NCBI GenBank assembly: GCA_903875225.1
Contig: CAIQVJ010000067.1
Coordinates: 1 to 51,395, forward strand
Direction of reading: 5' to 3'
DNA length: 51,395 nt
Source of the DNA: an uncultured Pseudomonadota bacterium
GTDB lineage: Bacteria > Myxococcota_A > UBA796 > SXON01
Shown piece after piece: positions 33,555-42,500 of the stretch; within the stretch, counting starts at the first letter, position 1; the number at the start of each line of letters is the position of its first letter. Under the pieces are notes generated by a model that was given only the letters and a program-made list of their open reading frames with translations, was not told the DNA's origin and did no database searches. A program made the translations under genes and the position numbers.

Positions 33555-34177
33555 GTTCCGGTGGGCGCCGCTGGGTCGCCGGTGCCATGCTCGTGGCGCT
33601 CTCGGCCCCGGTCCTGCTCGCGGCGGGCGCCGACCGCGACCTCGTCCGCCAGCTCGACAACGAGGTGATCGCGCTCCGCCAACGGATCCAGCTCCTCGAG
33701 CAGCACTGCGGGAACGATCAGGCGCCACCAGCGTTTTTCGCCCAGCTCGTCCAGGTGTACGCCGGCACGCCCGTCCAGGTGGACCGGCAAGGCGCCAGGG
33801 CGGTCCTGACGATCCGCGTGGACGACCTGTTCAGCAAGGACTCCGTCACGGTGCGTGAGGAGGCCCAGCCGTGGTTGGACCTCCTGGCCACCTCGCTCGG
33901 GGTCAACGCCACGACCAACGTGATGGTCGTGGGCTACTCCGACGGCTCGCCGGCGCCGGGTCCGATGCGGGCGCTCTACCCGAGCATCTGGCAGTGGAGT
34001 GAGGCGCAGGCCAACGCAGTCAGCGAGCAGCTCATCCGGCGGTATGGGGTCCAGCCGGGGCGCATCACGTTGGCCACGCGGGGGATCTGGGATCCGGTGG
34101 CGTCCAACGACACCCCCGAAGGGCGCGCGCTCAACCGGCGCGTCGCAGTGTACCTCTTCGAAGGAAGGTTCCCATGA
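33551..34177 (+). CDS. OmpA/MotB-family peptidoglycan-associated protein
   Basis: This 208-residue protein has a membrane or signal segment (about 9-25), a short helical/coiled-coil region (LDNEVIALRQRIQLLEQ) and an OmpA-like C-terminal domain with NDTPEGRALNRRVAVYL, the peptidoglycan-binding motif. It probably links an envelope structure to the cell wall. The GTG start overlaps the exonuclease stop. The following lipoprotein overlaps its end by ATGA. Confidence 0.8.
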   Translation: MSSGGRRWVAGAMLVALSAPVLLAAGADRDLVRQLDNEVIALRQRIQLLEQHCGNDQAPPAFFAQLVQVYAGTPVQVDRQGARAVLTIRVDDLFSKDSVTVREEAQPWLDLLATSLGVNATTNVMVVGYSDGSPAPGPMRALYPSIWQWSEAQANAVSEQLIRRYGVQPGRITLATRGIWDPVASNDTPEGRALNRRVAVYLFEGRFP

Positions 34178-34707
34178 CCCGATTGCTTCTGTTGGCTCCC
34201 TGGCTTGTCGCTGCGTTGTTGGTCGGCTGCAAGGGCGGCGCCGACGAGAGCGGTGCCACCAGCGGGGATGAATGCGGAGACGTTGACGGCGACGGTACGG
34301 ACACCGGCAACGTCCCCGACATGGCGGGCTCGTGGAGCATCACGTTCGGCTCTGCGTTTTTCGACAGCAACTGCAGTGCGGGCCTCTCGCAGACCACTGA
34401 GTCGACCTGGATCACGGCGATGCAGGTGCAGGGTTCCGTCCCAAGCCTGTCGATGTACTTCGGGACCACCCGAGGGGACGAGATCTTCTACGGCATGGTC
34501 GATCGCAATGGCGGCGTCACGTTCTCCGGGACCCACGCCCACACCGCCGGCACGGTCTACGCTCAATTCGGTGGCCTCGCCTACCACGACCAGTACCAGG
34601 ACCGCGACGTGATCGACGGCAGCGTGTTCCTTGGGCTCGACGCCGACTATGACGGGACGATCGACTGCTCCGCCAAGGCGAGTTGGGTGGCATTCAAGTC
34701 GGGGTGA
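34174..34707 (+). CDS. Putative lipoprotein, 177 aa
   Basis: The N-terminus has a signal with lipobox LLVGC (Cys19). The mature protein has a short Asp/Thr/Gly-rich stretch with DVDGDGTDTG and a beta-rich domain with three cysteines. Its start overlaps the OmpA-like gene, so the two are co-translated and may act together in the outer membrane. Function is not recognised. Confidence 0.65.
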   Translation: MTRLLLLAPWLVAALLVGCKGGADESGATSGDECGDVDGDGTDTGNVPDMAGSWSITFGSAFFDSNCSAGLSQTTESTWITAMQVQGSVPSLSMYFGTTRGDEIFYGMVDRNGGVTFSGTHAHTAGTVYAQFGGLAYHDQYQDRDVIDGSVFLGLDADYDGTIDCSAKASWVAFKSG

Positions 34708-34772
34708 CGCAGCGCGCGTCCGCCGGAGGCCTCGTTTCGGGATAGCGCCCCGCCCGCTGTCCGGAGCCCGTG

Positions 34773-36002
34773 ATGTCCACCGACGATGCTGACGAAGCCG
34801 ACCCTGCCGTGCCTGTGGGCGCCCCGGCGCCCGCCCCGCAGGCAAAGCGGCGTTCGCTTCGCCCGTTCATCTTTGCGGGCATCCTCGGGACGCTCGCAGT
34901 GTTCGGGCTCGGGCGGCTGATCTGGACCTGGGGCGAAGAGACGACGGACAACGCTGCGGTGGAGGGCCATGTCGTGACGCTCGCGGCGCGGGTTGCCGGG
35001 CCGATCGCGGAGGTGCGGGTGACCGACGGGCAGCTGGTCAAGAAGGGGGACGTCCTCGCGCTGATCGATGACGGTGACTACGCGGTGCGCGAGGCCGCTG
35101 CGCAGGCCGACCTGGACGCAGCCACGGCCGTGCGGGATGCCGCCTCGGCACAGATGGTCGCCTTGACGGGCACGACGGCTGCGAACCTCTCCGGTGCCTC
35201 GGCGGGCGTGAAGTCCGCGCAGGCCGGCATCGCCTCGGCCGAGCAGGTGGTCGCCCAGGCGCAAGGTGCGCTGACGGCCGCCCAGGCCCGCGCCTCGCAG
35301 GCGAGCGCCGATCGGCTGCGGGCCGAGCAGCTCGTGGCGACGGGGGGCATGACCCGGCAGATGGCAGACGCTGCGGTCACCGCCGACGACAGTGCCCGGG
35401 CGCAGCTCGTCTCGGCGCAGGCCGGGCTGGCGGCGGCCCAGGCGGGGGTCACGGGCTCGAGGGAGCGCTGGGCCCAGTCCGTGGCCTCGGAGGCGCAGGC
35501 GCGAACGGGCGATGCGCAGGTGCAGGCCGCAGTGGCGCAGATCAAGGCGGCCGAGGCACGGCTGCGTCAGTCCGAGGCCAACCTGCAGGCAGCGCGGCTG
35601 AACCGCGGCTACACGGCGATCGTGGCGCCCTTCGACGCGGTGGTGTCCAAGCGCTCGGTGGAGGTTGGGCAGTACGTGGCACCCGGCACCGGCTTGATTG
35701 GCATCGTGGGCACCGAGGGGTTCTGGGTGATGGCGAACTTCAAGGAGACGCAGATCGCGGACATGAAGCCCGGCCAGCGCGTGGTCGTCGACGTCGACGG
35801 GCTCGGGGAGTCGTTCGAGGGCAAGCTGGAGGCCCTGGCCGGGGCGACGGGCAGCCGGTTCGCACTGCTGCCGCCGGACAACGCGTCCGGCAATTTCACC
35901 AAGGTCGTGCAGCGCGTGCCCGTGCACGTGAGCCTTCCGGAAGCCGCGCAGGCCAGGGTTCGGGCCGGTGAGTCTGCGGTCGTGACGGTGTACACCCGGT
36001 GA
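34773..36002 (+). CDS. HlyD/EmrA-family membrane fusion protein
   Basis: This 409-residue periplasmic adaptor has a cytoplasmic Pro/Ala-rich N-terminus, one membrane helix (about 28-50), a biotinyl-lipoyl-like half (VRVTDGQLVKKGDVLALI), a long Ala/Gln-rich coiled coil (about 105-270) and a second lipoyl half with beta barrel. EmrA-type proteins carry drugs from an inner-membrane MFS pump to an outer-membrane channel. ATG 34773 was chosen (GGAG 6 nt upstream); GTG 34770 is an alternative. It overlaps the EmrB-like gene by 4 nt. No TolC gene is seen here. Confidence 0.87.
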   Translation: MSTDDADEADPAVPVGAPAPAPQAKRRSLRPFIFAGILGTLAVFGLGRLIWTWGEETTDNAAVEGHVVTLAARVAGPIAEVRVTDGQLVKKGDVLALIDDGDYAVREAAAQADLDAATAVRDAASAQMVALTGTTAANLSGASAGVKSAQAGIASAEQVVAQAQGALTAAQARASQASADRLRAEQLVATGGMTRQMADAAVTADDSARAQLVSAQAGLAAAQAGVTGSRERWAQSVASEAQARTGDAQVQAAVAQIKAAEARLRQSEANLQAARLNRGYTAIVAPFDAVVSKRSVEVGQYVAPGTGLIGIVGTEGFWVMANFKETQIADMKPGQRVVVDVDGLGESFEGKLEALAGATGSRFALLPPDNASGNFTKVVQRVPVHVSLPEAAQARVRAGESAVVTVYTR

Positions 36003-37624
36003 GCCCCGCCGTCGTGCCGATCGACTACGCCACCTGCGCGCCGGAGCTTGTCCCCTACAATTCGGAGTGGCGCGGCGAAGGCCGGCTCGTCGGGCCCAAG
36101 TGGCCGATCGCGCTCGTGTCCTCGTTGGCCGCGTTGATCGCTGTCCTCGACGTCTCCGTCGTGAACGTGGCGCTCCCGTCGATCCGCGCCTCGATTGGTG
36201 CAAGTTTGCAGGACACCTCGTGGATCACCACGGGGTACATCGTCTCGAACATCATCATCATCCCCATGACCGGCTTTTTCCAGCGCCGGTTTGGCTACCG
36301 CAGCTACTTCGCGGGCTCGCTCCTGCTGTTCACCGCGGCCTCCCTGCTGTGTGCGACCGCGTGGAGCCTGCCGAGCATCGTGCTCTTCCGCTGCCTGCAG
36401 GGGCTGGGCGGCGGAGCGTTGATCCCTACGGCGTCGAGCGTGATGCTGGACCGCTTCCCCAGGGCTGAACGCGGAATGGCCATGGCGATGTTCGGTCTCG
36501 GCGCGATGACCGGCCCGCTGCTCGGCCCGAGCGTGGGGGGTTGGCTCACCGACCAGTTCTCCTGGCACATGATCTTCCTGATCAACATCCCGTTCGGGGC
36601 GGTGGAGCTGTTCTTGATGCTCTCGATCCTGAGGGAGGACCGCTCGCAGGTCGAGCGCGTGCCGGTGGACGCCTGGGGGATCGCGTGGCTGATCGGGTGG
36701 CTCGCGACGATGCAATACGTGCTGGAGGAGGGCAACACCCAGGACTGGTTCGCAAGCAAGGAGATCAGCGTACTCGCGTTCATCTCGCTCACCTTCTTCT
36801 TCCTGTTCGTCGAGCGGGAGCTCACCATGCCGTACCCGGTCGTGCAGCTCAAGTTCTTTCGTGACCGCCAGTACCTCACCGGCACGCTGGTGAACATGGG
36901 GGTCGGGGTGGCCCTTTTTGGCAGCATCTACGTATTCTCCCTCTTCTGCGGGGTGCTGATGGGGTACACCGCGGGGCAGACGGGTGCGCTGATCTTCAAG
37001 GCCGCGCTCCTCCAGGGCTTCACCATGCCGCTCATCGGGAGGTTCGGCAGCAAGCTCGACGCACGGGTGCTGGTGGGCTTCGGTGTGGTCATGCTGATCC
37101 TGTCGCTGGCGCAGAACTCGATGCTCACGGGTCAGGAGGATTCCTGGCAGCTGGTCGTGCCGCAGCTCACGCGGGCGTTGGGCATGGGCGCCATCATCAT
37201 CCCCGTCTCCACGCTCGCGATCGACGGGGTCGCGGCCCGGGATGTGGGCGATGCCATGGGCGTGTTCAGCCTCACCCGTGAGCTCGGCGGTTCGCTCGGG
37301 ACCGCGGGCCTCGCCACACTGATCACCCGGCAGACTGCGTACCACCAGCAGCGGCTGTCGGAGGCGATCTCCACGGTCTCCGTCGCCGGTCAGGCGCGGC
37401 TCGCGATGACCCAACAGATGTTCACCAGCCGACTTGGAGACCCCTTGCGCGCGCACGGGCTCGCCGAGCAATTCATGGGTGGAATGGTGGCTCGCCAGTC
37501 CCTGCTGCTCGCGTTCGACGATGCGTTTGCGATGAGCACCTGCATCGCGATCGGCATGTTCGTCGTGGTGCTGACGATGCGCAAGCCGACGGTGACCGGC
37601 GGGGGGATGGCGGGCGGACATTGA
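35999..37624 (+). CDS. EmrB/QacA (DHA2) family drug:H+ antiporter
   Basis: This 541-residue protein has 14 predicted membrane helices. Family motifs include LDVSVVNVALPSI (motif D1 in helix 1), RCLQGLGGGALIPTAS, and GPLLGPSVGGWL (motif C, antiporter). With the HlyD-like gene directly upstream (GTGA overlap) it forms an Emr-type export pair. The exported compound is unknown. Confidence 0.9.
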   Translation: MSPAVVPIDYATCAPELVPYNSEWRGEGRLVGPKWPIALVSSLAALIAVLDVSVVNVALPSIRASIGASLQDTSWITTGYIVSNIIIIPMTGFFQRRFGYRSYFAGSLLLFTAASLLCATAWSLPSIVLFRCLQGLGGGALIPTASSVMLDRFPRAERGMAMAMFGLGAMTGPLLGPSVGGWLTDQFSWHMIFLINIPFGAVELFLMLSILREDRSQVERVPVDAWGIAWLIGWLATMQYVLEEGNTQDWFASKEISVLAFISLTFFFLFVERELTMPYPVVQLKFFRDRQYLTGTLVNMGVGVALFGSIYVFSLFCGVLMGYTAGQTGALIFKAALLQGFTMPLIGRFGSKLDARVLVGFGVVMLILSLAQNSMLTGQEDSWQLVVPQLTRALGMGAIIIPVSTLAIDGVAARDVGDAMGVFSLTRELGGSLGTAGLATLITRQTAYHQQRLSEAISTVSVAGQARLAMTQQMFTSRLGDPLRAHGLAEQFMGGMVARQSLLLAFDDAFAMSTCIAIGMFVVVLTMRKPTVTGGGMAGGH

Positions 37625-37726
37625 GCGCCCCCTCCGTCGAACGACCGGGCCTGTCCCGTCCGCCGCGCTTGCCCCGCCCGCACCCCCCGAATAGGCCCCG
37701 GCCTGCCCCTTGCCCCCGGAGGCCCT

Positions 37727-39055
37727 GTGTCCCGCCGCCCGCTGCTTCGCACCACACTACCCGGTCCGATCGCACGTGAAATGATCGACCGCAGCGATGC
37801 GGCCGTCTCGCCGTCCTATACCCGCGACCACCCGCTGGTCGCCGATCACGCGCTCGGCCTCTGGATCACCGATCCGGACGGCAACGAGTTCCTGGACTTC
37901 TCCGCCGGCATCGCGGTCACGTCCACGGGGCACTGCCACCCGAAGGTGGTCGCCGCCGTCGTGGAGCAGGCCAACAAGCTGCTGCACATGAGCGGCACGG
38001 ACTTCTACTACCCGGTGCAGGGGCGCCTGGCGCACCGGCTGGTGTCCATGCAGCCGGTCGTCGGGGAAAAATGTCGGATCTATTTCGGCAACTCGGGGGC
38101 TGAGGCCAACGAGGCGGCCCTCAAGCTGGCGCGCTGGGCAACCGGCCGGTCGCAGTTCATCGCGTTCTTCGACAGCTTTCACGGCCGGACGATGGGCTCG
38201 CTCTCGCTCACCGCCTCCAAGGTCCGGCAGCGGGAGGGCTTCGGTCCGTTCCTCCCGGTCACCCACACGATCTACCCGGACCCGTACCGGCTCGGTGAGC
38301 ACGCCACGGACCTCGCGTTCGAGCACCTCGCCCTCCTGTTCCGCACGATCGTGAGCCCGAAGGAGGTCGCAGCCATCTTCGTGGAGCCCGTGCAGGGGGA
38401 GGGCGGCTACATCGTCCCTCCCGCGGACTTCCTGCCGCGGTTGCGCGCATTGTGCGACGAACACGGGATCCTGCTGGTGTTCGACGAGGTCCAGGCGGGG
38501 ATGGGCCGCACGGGGAAGATGTTCGCCTGGGAGCACTCCGGCGTGAAGCCCGACATCCTCACGCTCGCGAAGGGCATCGCCTCGGGCATGCCGCTCTCCG
38601 CGATGATCGCATCGGAAGAGCTGATGAAGTGGAAGCCCGGGGCCCACGCCAGCACCTTCGGTGGAAACCCGGTGGCCTGCGCCGCCGCGCACGCAACGCT
38701 CGACCTGCTGGAAGGCGGGCTCGTGGAGCAGGCCGCATCGGTCGGCACGTTCCTGCTCGACCTCGCGCGGGAGCGGCTCGGAGGCCACCCGAACGTTGGT
38801 GACATCCGCGGGCTCGGCCTGATGATCGGGATCGAGCTCGTGACCGACAAGGCGAGCAAGGGCCGCGCGAGCGACCTGCGGAACGCCCTCGTCATGCACG
38901 CCTTCCACAACCACGGGCTCATCGTGCTCGGCTGCGGTCAGAACACCATCCGGCTGTGCCCGGGGCTCGTCTGCACCGAGGACGAGGCCAGGGTCTGCGT
39001 GGACATCCTCCACAAGTCGCTCAATTCACTCACCTCCGGAGCTTCCCATGCGTAA
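37727..39055 (+). CDS. Class III (omega-amino acid) aminotransferase, 4-aminobutyrate/5-aminovalerate type
   Basis: This 442-residue PLP enzyme has GNSGAEANEAALKLAR (cofactor phosphate), FHGRTMGSLSLT, D253 in FDEVQAGMGRTG and the PLP lysine K282 in TLAKGIASGMPLSA. The class includes GabT, DavT and acetylornithine aminotransferase. The stop overlaps gcdH by 8 nt. Transamination of 5-aminovalerate gives glutarate semialdehyde, which leads to glutaryl-CoA, so DavT is the inferred role; GabT cannot be excluded. The GTG start is at 37727. Confidence 0.82.
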   Translation: MSRRPLLRTTLPGPIAREMIDRSDAAVSPSYTRDHPLVADHALGLWITDPDGNEFLDFSAGIAVTSTGHCHPKVVAAVVEQANKLLHMSGTDFYYPVQGRLAHRLVSMQPVVGEKCRIYFGNSGAEANEAALKLARWATGRSQFIAFFDSFHGRTMGSLSLTASKVRQREGFGPFLPVTHTIYPDPYRLGEHATDLAFEHLALLFRTIVSPKEVAAIFVEPVQGEGGYIVPPADFLPRLRALCDEHGILLVFDEVQAGMGRTGKMFAWEHSGVKPDILTLAKGIASGMPLSAMIASEELMKWKPGAHASTFGGNPVACAAAHATLDLLEGGLVEQAASVGTFLLDLARERLGGHPNVGDIRGLGLMIGIELVTDKASKGRASDLRNALVMHAFHNHGLIVLGCGQNTIRLCPGLVCTEDEARVCVDILHKSLNSLTSGASHA

Positions 39056-40214
39056 GTTTGACGGCGTCGACCTCTACAATGTTGACTCCCTGTTCTCCGA
39101 CGAGGAGAAGGCCGTGCGTGAGCTCGTGCGCGCCTGGACCGAAGACAACGTCATCCCGATCATCGAGGAGCACTGCCGCAAGGCCACCTTCCCGCGCCAC
39201 CTCGTCGCGCAGATGGGTGAGATGGGCGTGCTCGGCGTGAACCTGCACGGCTACGGCTGCGCGGGCATGTCGAACGTCGCCTATGGCCTCATCTGCCAGG
39301 AGCTCGAGCGCGGGGACTCGGGCATCCGCAGCTTCTGCAGCGTCCAGGGCAGCCTGGTGATGTTCCCGATCTGGAAGCACGGCTCCGAGGAGCAGAAGCA
39401 GAAGTACCTGCCGAAGCTCGCCACCGGCGAGTTCATCGGCTGCTTCGGGCTCACCGAGCCCGACTTCGGGTCCAACCCGGGCGGCATGATCACGAAGGCC
39501 ATCGATGATGGCGACAGCTACGTGATCAACGGCGCCAAGATGTGGATCACCAACGGCACGGTGGCCGATGTCGCGGTCGTGTGGGCCAAGCTCGACGGGG
39601 TCATCCGCGGCTTCATCGTCGAGAAGGGCGACCCGGGCTTCACAGCCCCCGAGATGCACGGCAAGCACTCGCTCCGCGCTTCCGTGACGTCCGAGCTCGT
39701 GTTCCAGGACTGCCGCATCCCCAAGGACCGGATCCTGCCGCACGTCCACGGGCTGAAGGGGCCGTTCTCGTGCCTCAACAACGCCCGGTACGGCATCTCC
39801 TGGGGCGCCATCGGCTCGGCCATGGCGTGCTTCCACTCCGCACGCGAGTACTCGCTCTCGCGCATCCAGTTCGGCAAGCCGATCGCCAGCTTCCAGCTCG
39901 TCCAGAACAAGCTCGCCTGGATGGTGCGGGAGATCACCAAGGCACAGCTCCTGGCGCTGCAGTTGGGTCGCCTGAAGGACGCCGGCACGGTCATCCCCGA
40001 GCAGATCTCGCTCGCGAAGATGAACAACGTGGACATGGCGCTGCAGATCGCGCGCGAAGCCCGCGACATCCACGGCGCCAACGGCATCCTCGACGAGTAC
40101 CCGGTGATGCGCCACATGGCGAACCTCGAGTCCGTGAAGACCTACGAAGGTACCCACGACATCCACAACCTGATCGTCGGGAAGTGGATCACGGGCATCG
40201 CCGCGTTCGAGTAG
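39048..40214 (+). CDS. gcdH: Glutaryl-CoA dehydrogenase
   Basis: GcdH oxidises and decarboxylates glutaryl-CoA to crotonyl-CoA. This 388-residue acyl-CoA dehydrogenase has the GcdH-specific stretch ELERGDSGIRSFCSVQGS, with E87 and R94 (R94 binds the substrate carboxylate in the human enzyme). It also has CFGLTEPDFGSNPGGM and the catalytic base E367 in TYEGTHDIH. The Tyr366 preceding it is the residue associated with decarboxylating enzymes. It overlaps the aminotransferase gene. It can serve lysine/5-aminovalerate breakdown and the lower benzoyl-CoA pathway. Confidence 0.88.
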   Translation: MRKFDGVDLYNVDSLFSDEEKAVRELVRAWTEDNVIPIIEEHCRKATFPRHLVAQMGEMGVLGVNLHGYGCAGMSNVAYGLICQELERGDSGIRSFCSVQGSLVMFPIWKHGSEEQKQKYLPKLATGEFIGCFGLTEPDFGSNPGGMITKAIDDGDSYVINGAKMWITNGTVADVAVVWAKLDGVIRGFIVEKGDPGFTAPEMHGKHSLRASVTSELVFQDCRIPKDRILPHVHGLKGPFSCLNNARYGISWGAIGSAMACFHSAREYSLSRIQFGKPIASFQLVQNKLAWMVREITKAQLLALQLGRLKDAGTVIPEQISLAKMNNVDMALQIAREARDIHGANGILDEYPVMRHMANLESVKTYEGTHDIHNLIVGKWITGIAAFE

Positions 40215-40218
40215 GGCT

Positions 40219-41523
40219 CTACGTTGCGGTCGCGCGTGGCCACAGCCAGGCGTTGACCGCCGCGCCGGCCAGCACGAGGCCCGGCAGCGGTCCGATCAGC
40301 GCGAGCACGGCCAGCCGGGCAGACTCCGGCTGCTGGGCTGCGCCTTCGAGGTAGCCCGACGCACCGAGCACCCCGCCGACGCCCCAGAGCGTTGCGGCCA
40401 GCACGACCTTCTCCATGAAGGTCATCATCCCGTAGAACTGGCCCGATCGATCGACGCCGGTCCGGGCTTGATCGTGCTCCACCACATCCGGCAGCATCGC
40501 CCAGGGCAGGACGTGCGCGGCGGCCACGCCGGGCCCCACGAGGCAGGCGACCGCGATCGCGGCGCCGGCGTTGCCCTCGGGGATCAGCGCCAGCCCCAGC
40601 AGCACGGCAGACCAGCTCGCCATCGCCAGCGCGTAGGCACGGGGCTTGTCCCAGCGGCCCGCGAGCCAGACGATGCCCGGAATGCAGACGAGCGCGGAGA
40701 TCTGGATCGCCGCGAAGAGGGCGTCCAGCAGGTCCTTGCGATGCAGGTGGTGCTCCACGTAGAAGGGCACGATCGAGGAGAGCGTGGCGACCACGGTCCA
40801 GGAGGCGCAGAACTGGGCGACCACGCGCCGGTACTCCGGGTTCCTGAGCACGCTCCACATCCCCGGCCCTTCGCCCGTGGAGCCGTTCCGATCACGGCCG
40901 CGGGTCGCCGCAACGGCGATCCAAAGGGGGGGCGCGATGCAAAGCCCCAGCACGAGCCCGGCCACGCGCCAGGAGTAGTGGTTGAACAGGATGGGCATCG
41001 CGACGCCGGAGACGATCCCGCCCACCATCGACCACGCCATTCGCGCGCCGTTCAGCCGCGTACGCTCCTTGTAGCCGGGGGAGGGGTCGCCCTCCTCGGC
41101 GGGGAGATCGTGCGTGAGCGAGGCCGTGAGCGCGCCGTAGGGGATCACCACCGCGCTGTAGGCGGCGTTGAACAGGAGCAGGAGCACCGCGTAGCCGACG
41201 GCGGCTTGTGTGCCGTGAAGATCGAAGCCCCAGAACGTGGCGATGAAGGTGGCCGCGAACGGCACCGAGCCGAAGAGCACCCAGGGCCGGCGCGCGCCCA
41301 TCCGGCTCTGGGTGCGGTCGGAGAGCCACCCTGCGAGCGGGTCCGCGAAGGCGTCCCAACCCTTGCCGACGAAGAGCACCAGACCTGCCGTGGCCGCGGG
41401 GAGGCGCGCGACGTCCACGAGGTACTTCAACAGGAAGAACATCATCGAGGTGTTGGCGATCGCGATGGCGACGGCGCCAAAGCCGTAGCCCTGGCGTACG
41501 CGTGTCGGGAGGGATTCGGACAT
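40219..41523 (-). CDS. GPH/MelB-type MFS transporter
   Basis: This 434-residue protein has about 12 membrane helices and the glycoside-pentoside-hexuronide motif GKGWDAFADPLAGWLSDRT near residue 50. It contains an extended loop with a short charged stretch (TRGRDRNGSTGEG). Family members are cation symporters for sugars and other compounds; the substrate is unknown. Only 4 nt separate its end from that of gcdH. The start is at 41523 with a -10-like TACCGT 6 nt before it and no ribosome site. Confidence 0.83.
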   Translation of the reverse strand: MSESLPTRVRQGYGFGAVAIAIANTSMMFFLLKYLVDVARLPAATAGLVLFVGKGWDAFADPLAGWLSDRTQSRMGARRPWVLFGSVPFAATFIATFWGFDLHGTQAAVGYAVLLLLFNAAYSAVVIPYGALTASLTHDLPAEEGDPSPGYKERTRLNGARMAWSMVGGIVSGVAMPILFNHYSWRVAGLVLGLCIAPPLWIAVAATRGRDRNGSTGEGPGMWSVLRNPEYRRVVAQFCASWTVVATLSSIVPFYVEHHLHRKDLLDALFAAIQISALVCIPGIVWLAGRWDKPRAYALAMASWSAVLLGLALIPEGNAGAAIAVACLVGPGVAAAHVLPWAMLPDVVEHDQARTGVDRSGQFYGMMTFMEKVVLAATLWGVGGVLGASGYLEGAAQQPESARLAVLALIGPLPGLVLAGAAVNAWLWPRATAT

Positions 41524-41529
41524 GGCGAC

Positions 41530-41535
41530 ACGGTA
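41530..41535 (-). promoter_or_regulatory. Candidate -10 for a leaderless transporter gene
   Basis: On the minus strand TACCGT ends 6 nt upstream of the ATG at 41523. No Shine-Dalgarno is visible. It shares a 59-bp divergent region with the hexamer at 41570. Confidence 0.35.
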
Positions 41536-41569
41536 CCAGATTGGGGCCGCTCGACCGGCGCAGATCCTG

Positions 41570-41575
41570 TAGACT
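41570..41575 (+). promoter_or_regulatory. Candidate -10 for leaderless gene at 41583
   Basis: TAGACT ends 7 nt before the ATG and no ribosome site is visible. Transcription would start at about 41582. Confidence 0.35.
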
Positions 41576-41582
41576 CCGCCGA

Positions 41583-42437
41583 ATGCTCGCTTCGATCCTC
41601 CTCGCTGTGTCGCTTGCCCAAGCAGAGACCCCAGACTCCACCTGGCTGTGGACCCATGTGGCGTTGGGCGGCGGGGCCTTTCCCTCCGGCGCGCAGCTCG
41701 ACGCCCGTGCATCGGTGCGAACCCCCCTCTACGAGACCCACAGCTTCCTGCTGGCCGACAACTACGCCGGTGCCGGGCTGCGCGCGGCGGTCACCCCCGC
41801 CTACTTCACGGGGGGGCCGCGGCTCTCCATCGCCCCGGTCGCGTTCTTCGACATGGACCTCTCGGGCAGCGTCGTCCGCTACTTCCACACGCCGTTCGGG
41901 CCGCTCCCGTTCGATCAACTGGGCTCCGGGAAGCCCGACGCGGCGCGCGCGCTACGCGGCGACGAGAGTTTTGCCGACACCGCGTTCACCGCCGCCGCCG
42001 AGCCCACGCTGAAGGCGCAGGTCGGGCCTGTCGTGGCGTTCGACGCCTGGACGGTCGAGGTCCGGCACACGCAGAAGGTGGACGGCATCACCTCCCCGTG
42101 GGTCTACGAGCCCTACTGGGATCTCGTGATCGCGTGGGACGACGTGATCATCGAGCAGCAGGGGGCGGTGATGGGCATGATCTGGAAGGGGGACGGCATC
42201 GACCGCAAGCTCTGGATCGGCGCCACCGTCCGGCATCACTGGGCGGCGCGGTCGACGGACTCGAGCCTCGTGGTGGGCGGCGTGCTGCTCGCCCGCCTGG
42301 GCCACCACACCCTCGGCGGCCCGCAGCTCATCGTGCAGGTGCTGCCCTACGTGCTGGACGACGCCGACATGAAGGCGGGTCCTCCCAACGTGCAGGCCCA
42401 GCTGAGCTACGACTTCGACACGCCTTTCAAGAGGTGA
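41583..42437 (+). CDS. Exported protein, possible outer-membrane beta-barrel
   Basis: This 284-residue protein has a signal peptide (MLASILLAVSLAQAE, cleavage after AQA) and a sequence of about ten amphipathic strands separated by short Asp/Gly/Pro loops. It ends in a strand with aromatic and charged residues (LSYDFDTPFKR). That architecture suggests a small outer-membrane barrel, but the C-terminal residue is not the usual Phe. Function is unrecognised. It is divergent from the MFS transporter gene. Confidence 0.6.
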   Translation: MLASILLAVSLAQAETPDSTWLWTHVALGGGAFPSGAQLDARASVRTPLYETHSFLLADNYAGAGLRAAVTPAYFTGGPRLSIAPVAFFDMDLSGSVVRYFHTPFGPLPFDQLGSGKPDAARALRGDESFADTAFTAAAEPTLKAQVGPVVAFDAWTVEVRHTQKVDGITSPWVYEPYWDLVIAWDDVIIEQQGAVMGMIWKGDGIDRKLWIGATVRHHWAARSTDSSLVVGGVLLARLGHHTLGGPQLIVQVLPYVLDDADMKAGPPNVQAQLSYDFDTPFKR

Positions 42438-42441
42438 GTCG

Positions 42442-42473
42442 GAGGCGGGCGGGTGAGCGCGCCGCCCGACCTC
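42442..42473. terminator. Candidate bidirectional hairpin between convergent genes
   Basis: GAGG-C-GGGCGG (42442-42452) pairs with CCGCCC-GA-CCTC (42462-42473) around a 9-nt loop, with a small bulge. It lies directly after the stop at 42437 and before the end of the minus-strand gene. There is no T-tract. Confidence 0.35.
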
Positions 42474-42475
42474 AT

Positions 42476-42499
42476 ACCGCCAGATCACGATCCGGCGGT
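42476..42499. terminator. Second short hairpin between convergent genes
   Basis: ACCGCC (42476-42481) and GGCGGT (42494-42499) are complementary around a 12-nt loop, ending one base before the minus-strand stop at 42501. With the preceding hairpin it may separate the two convergent transcripts. Confidence 0.3.
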
Positions 42500-42500
42500 G

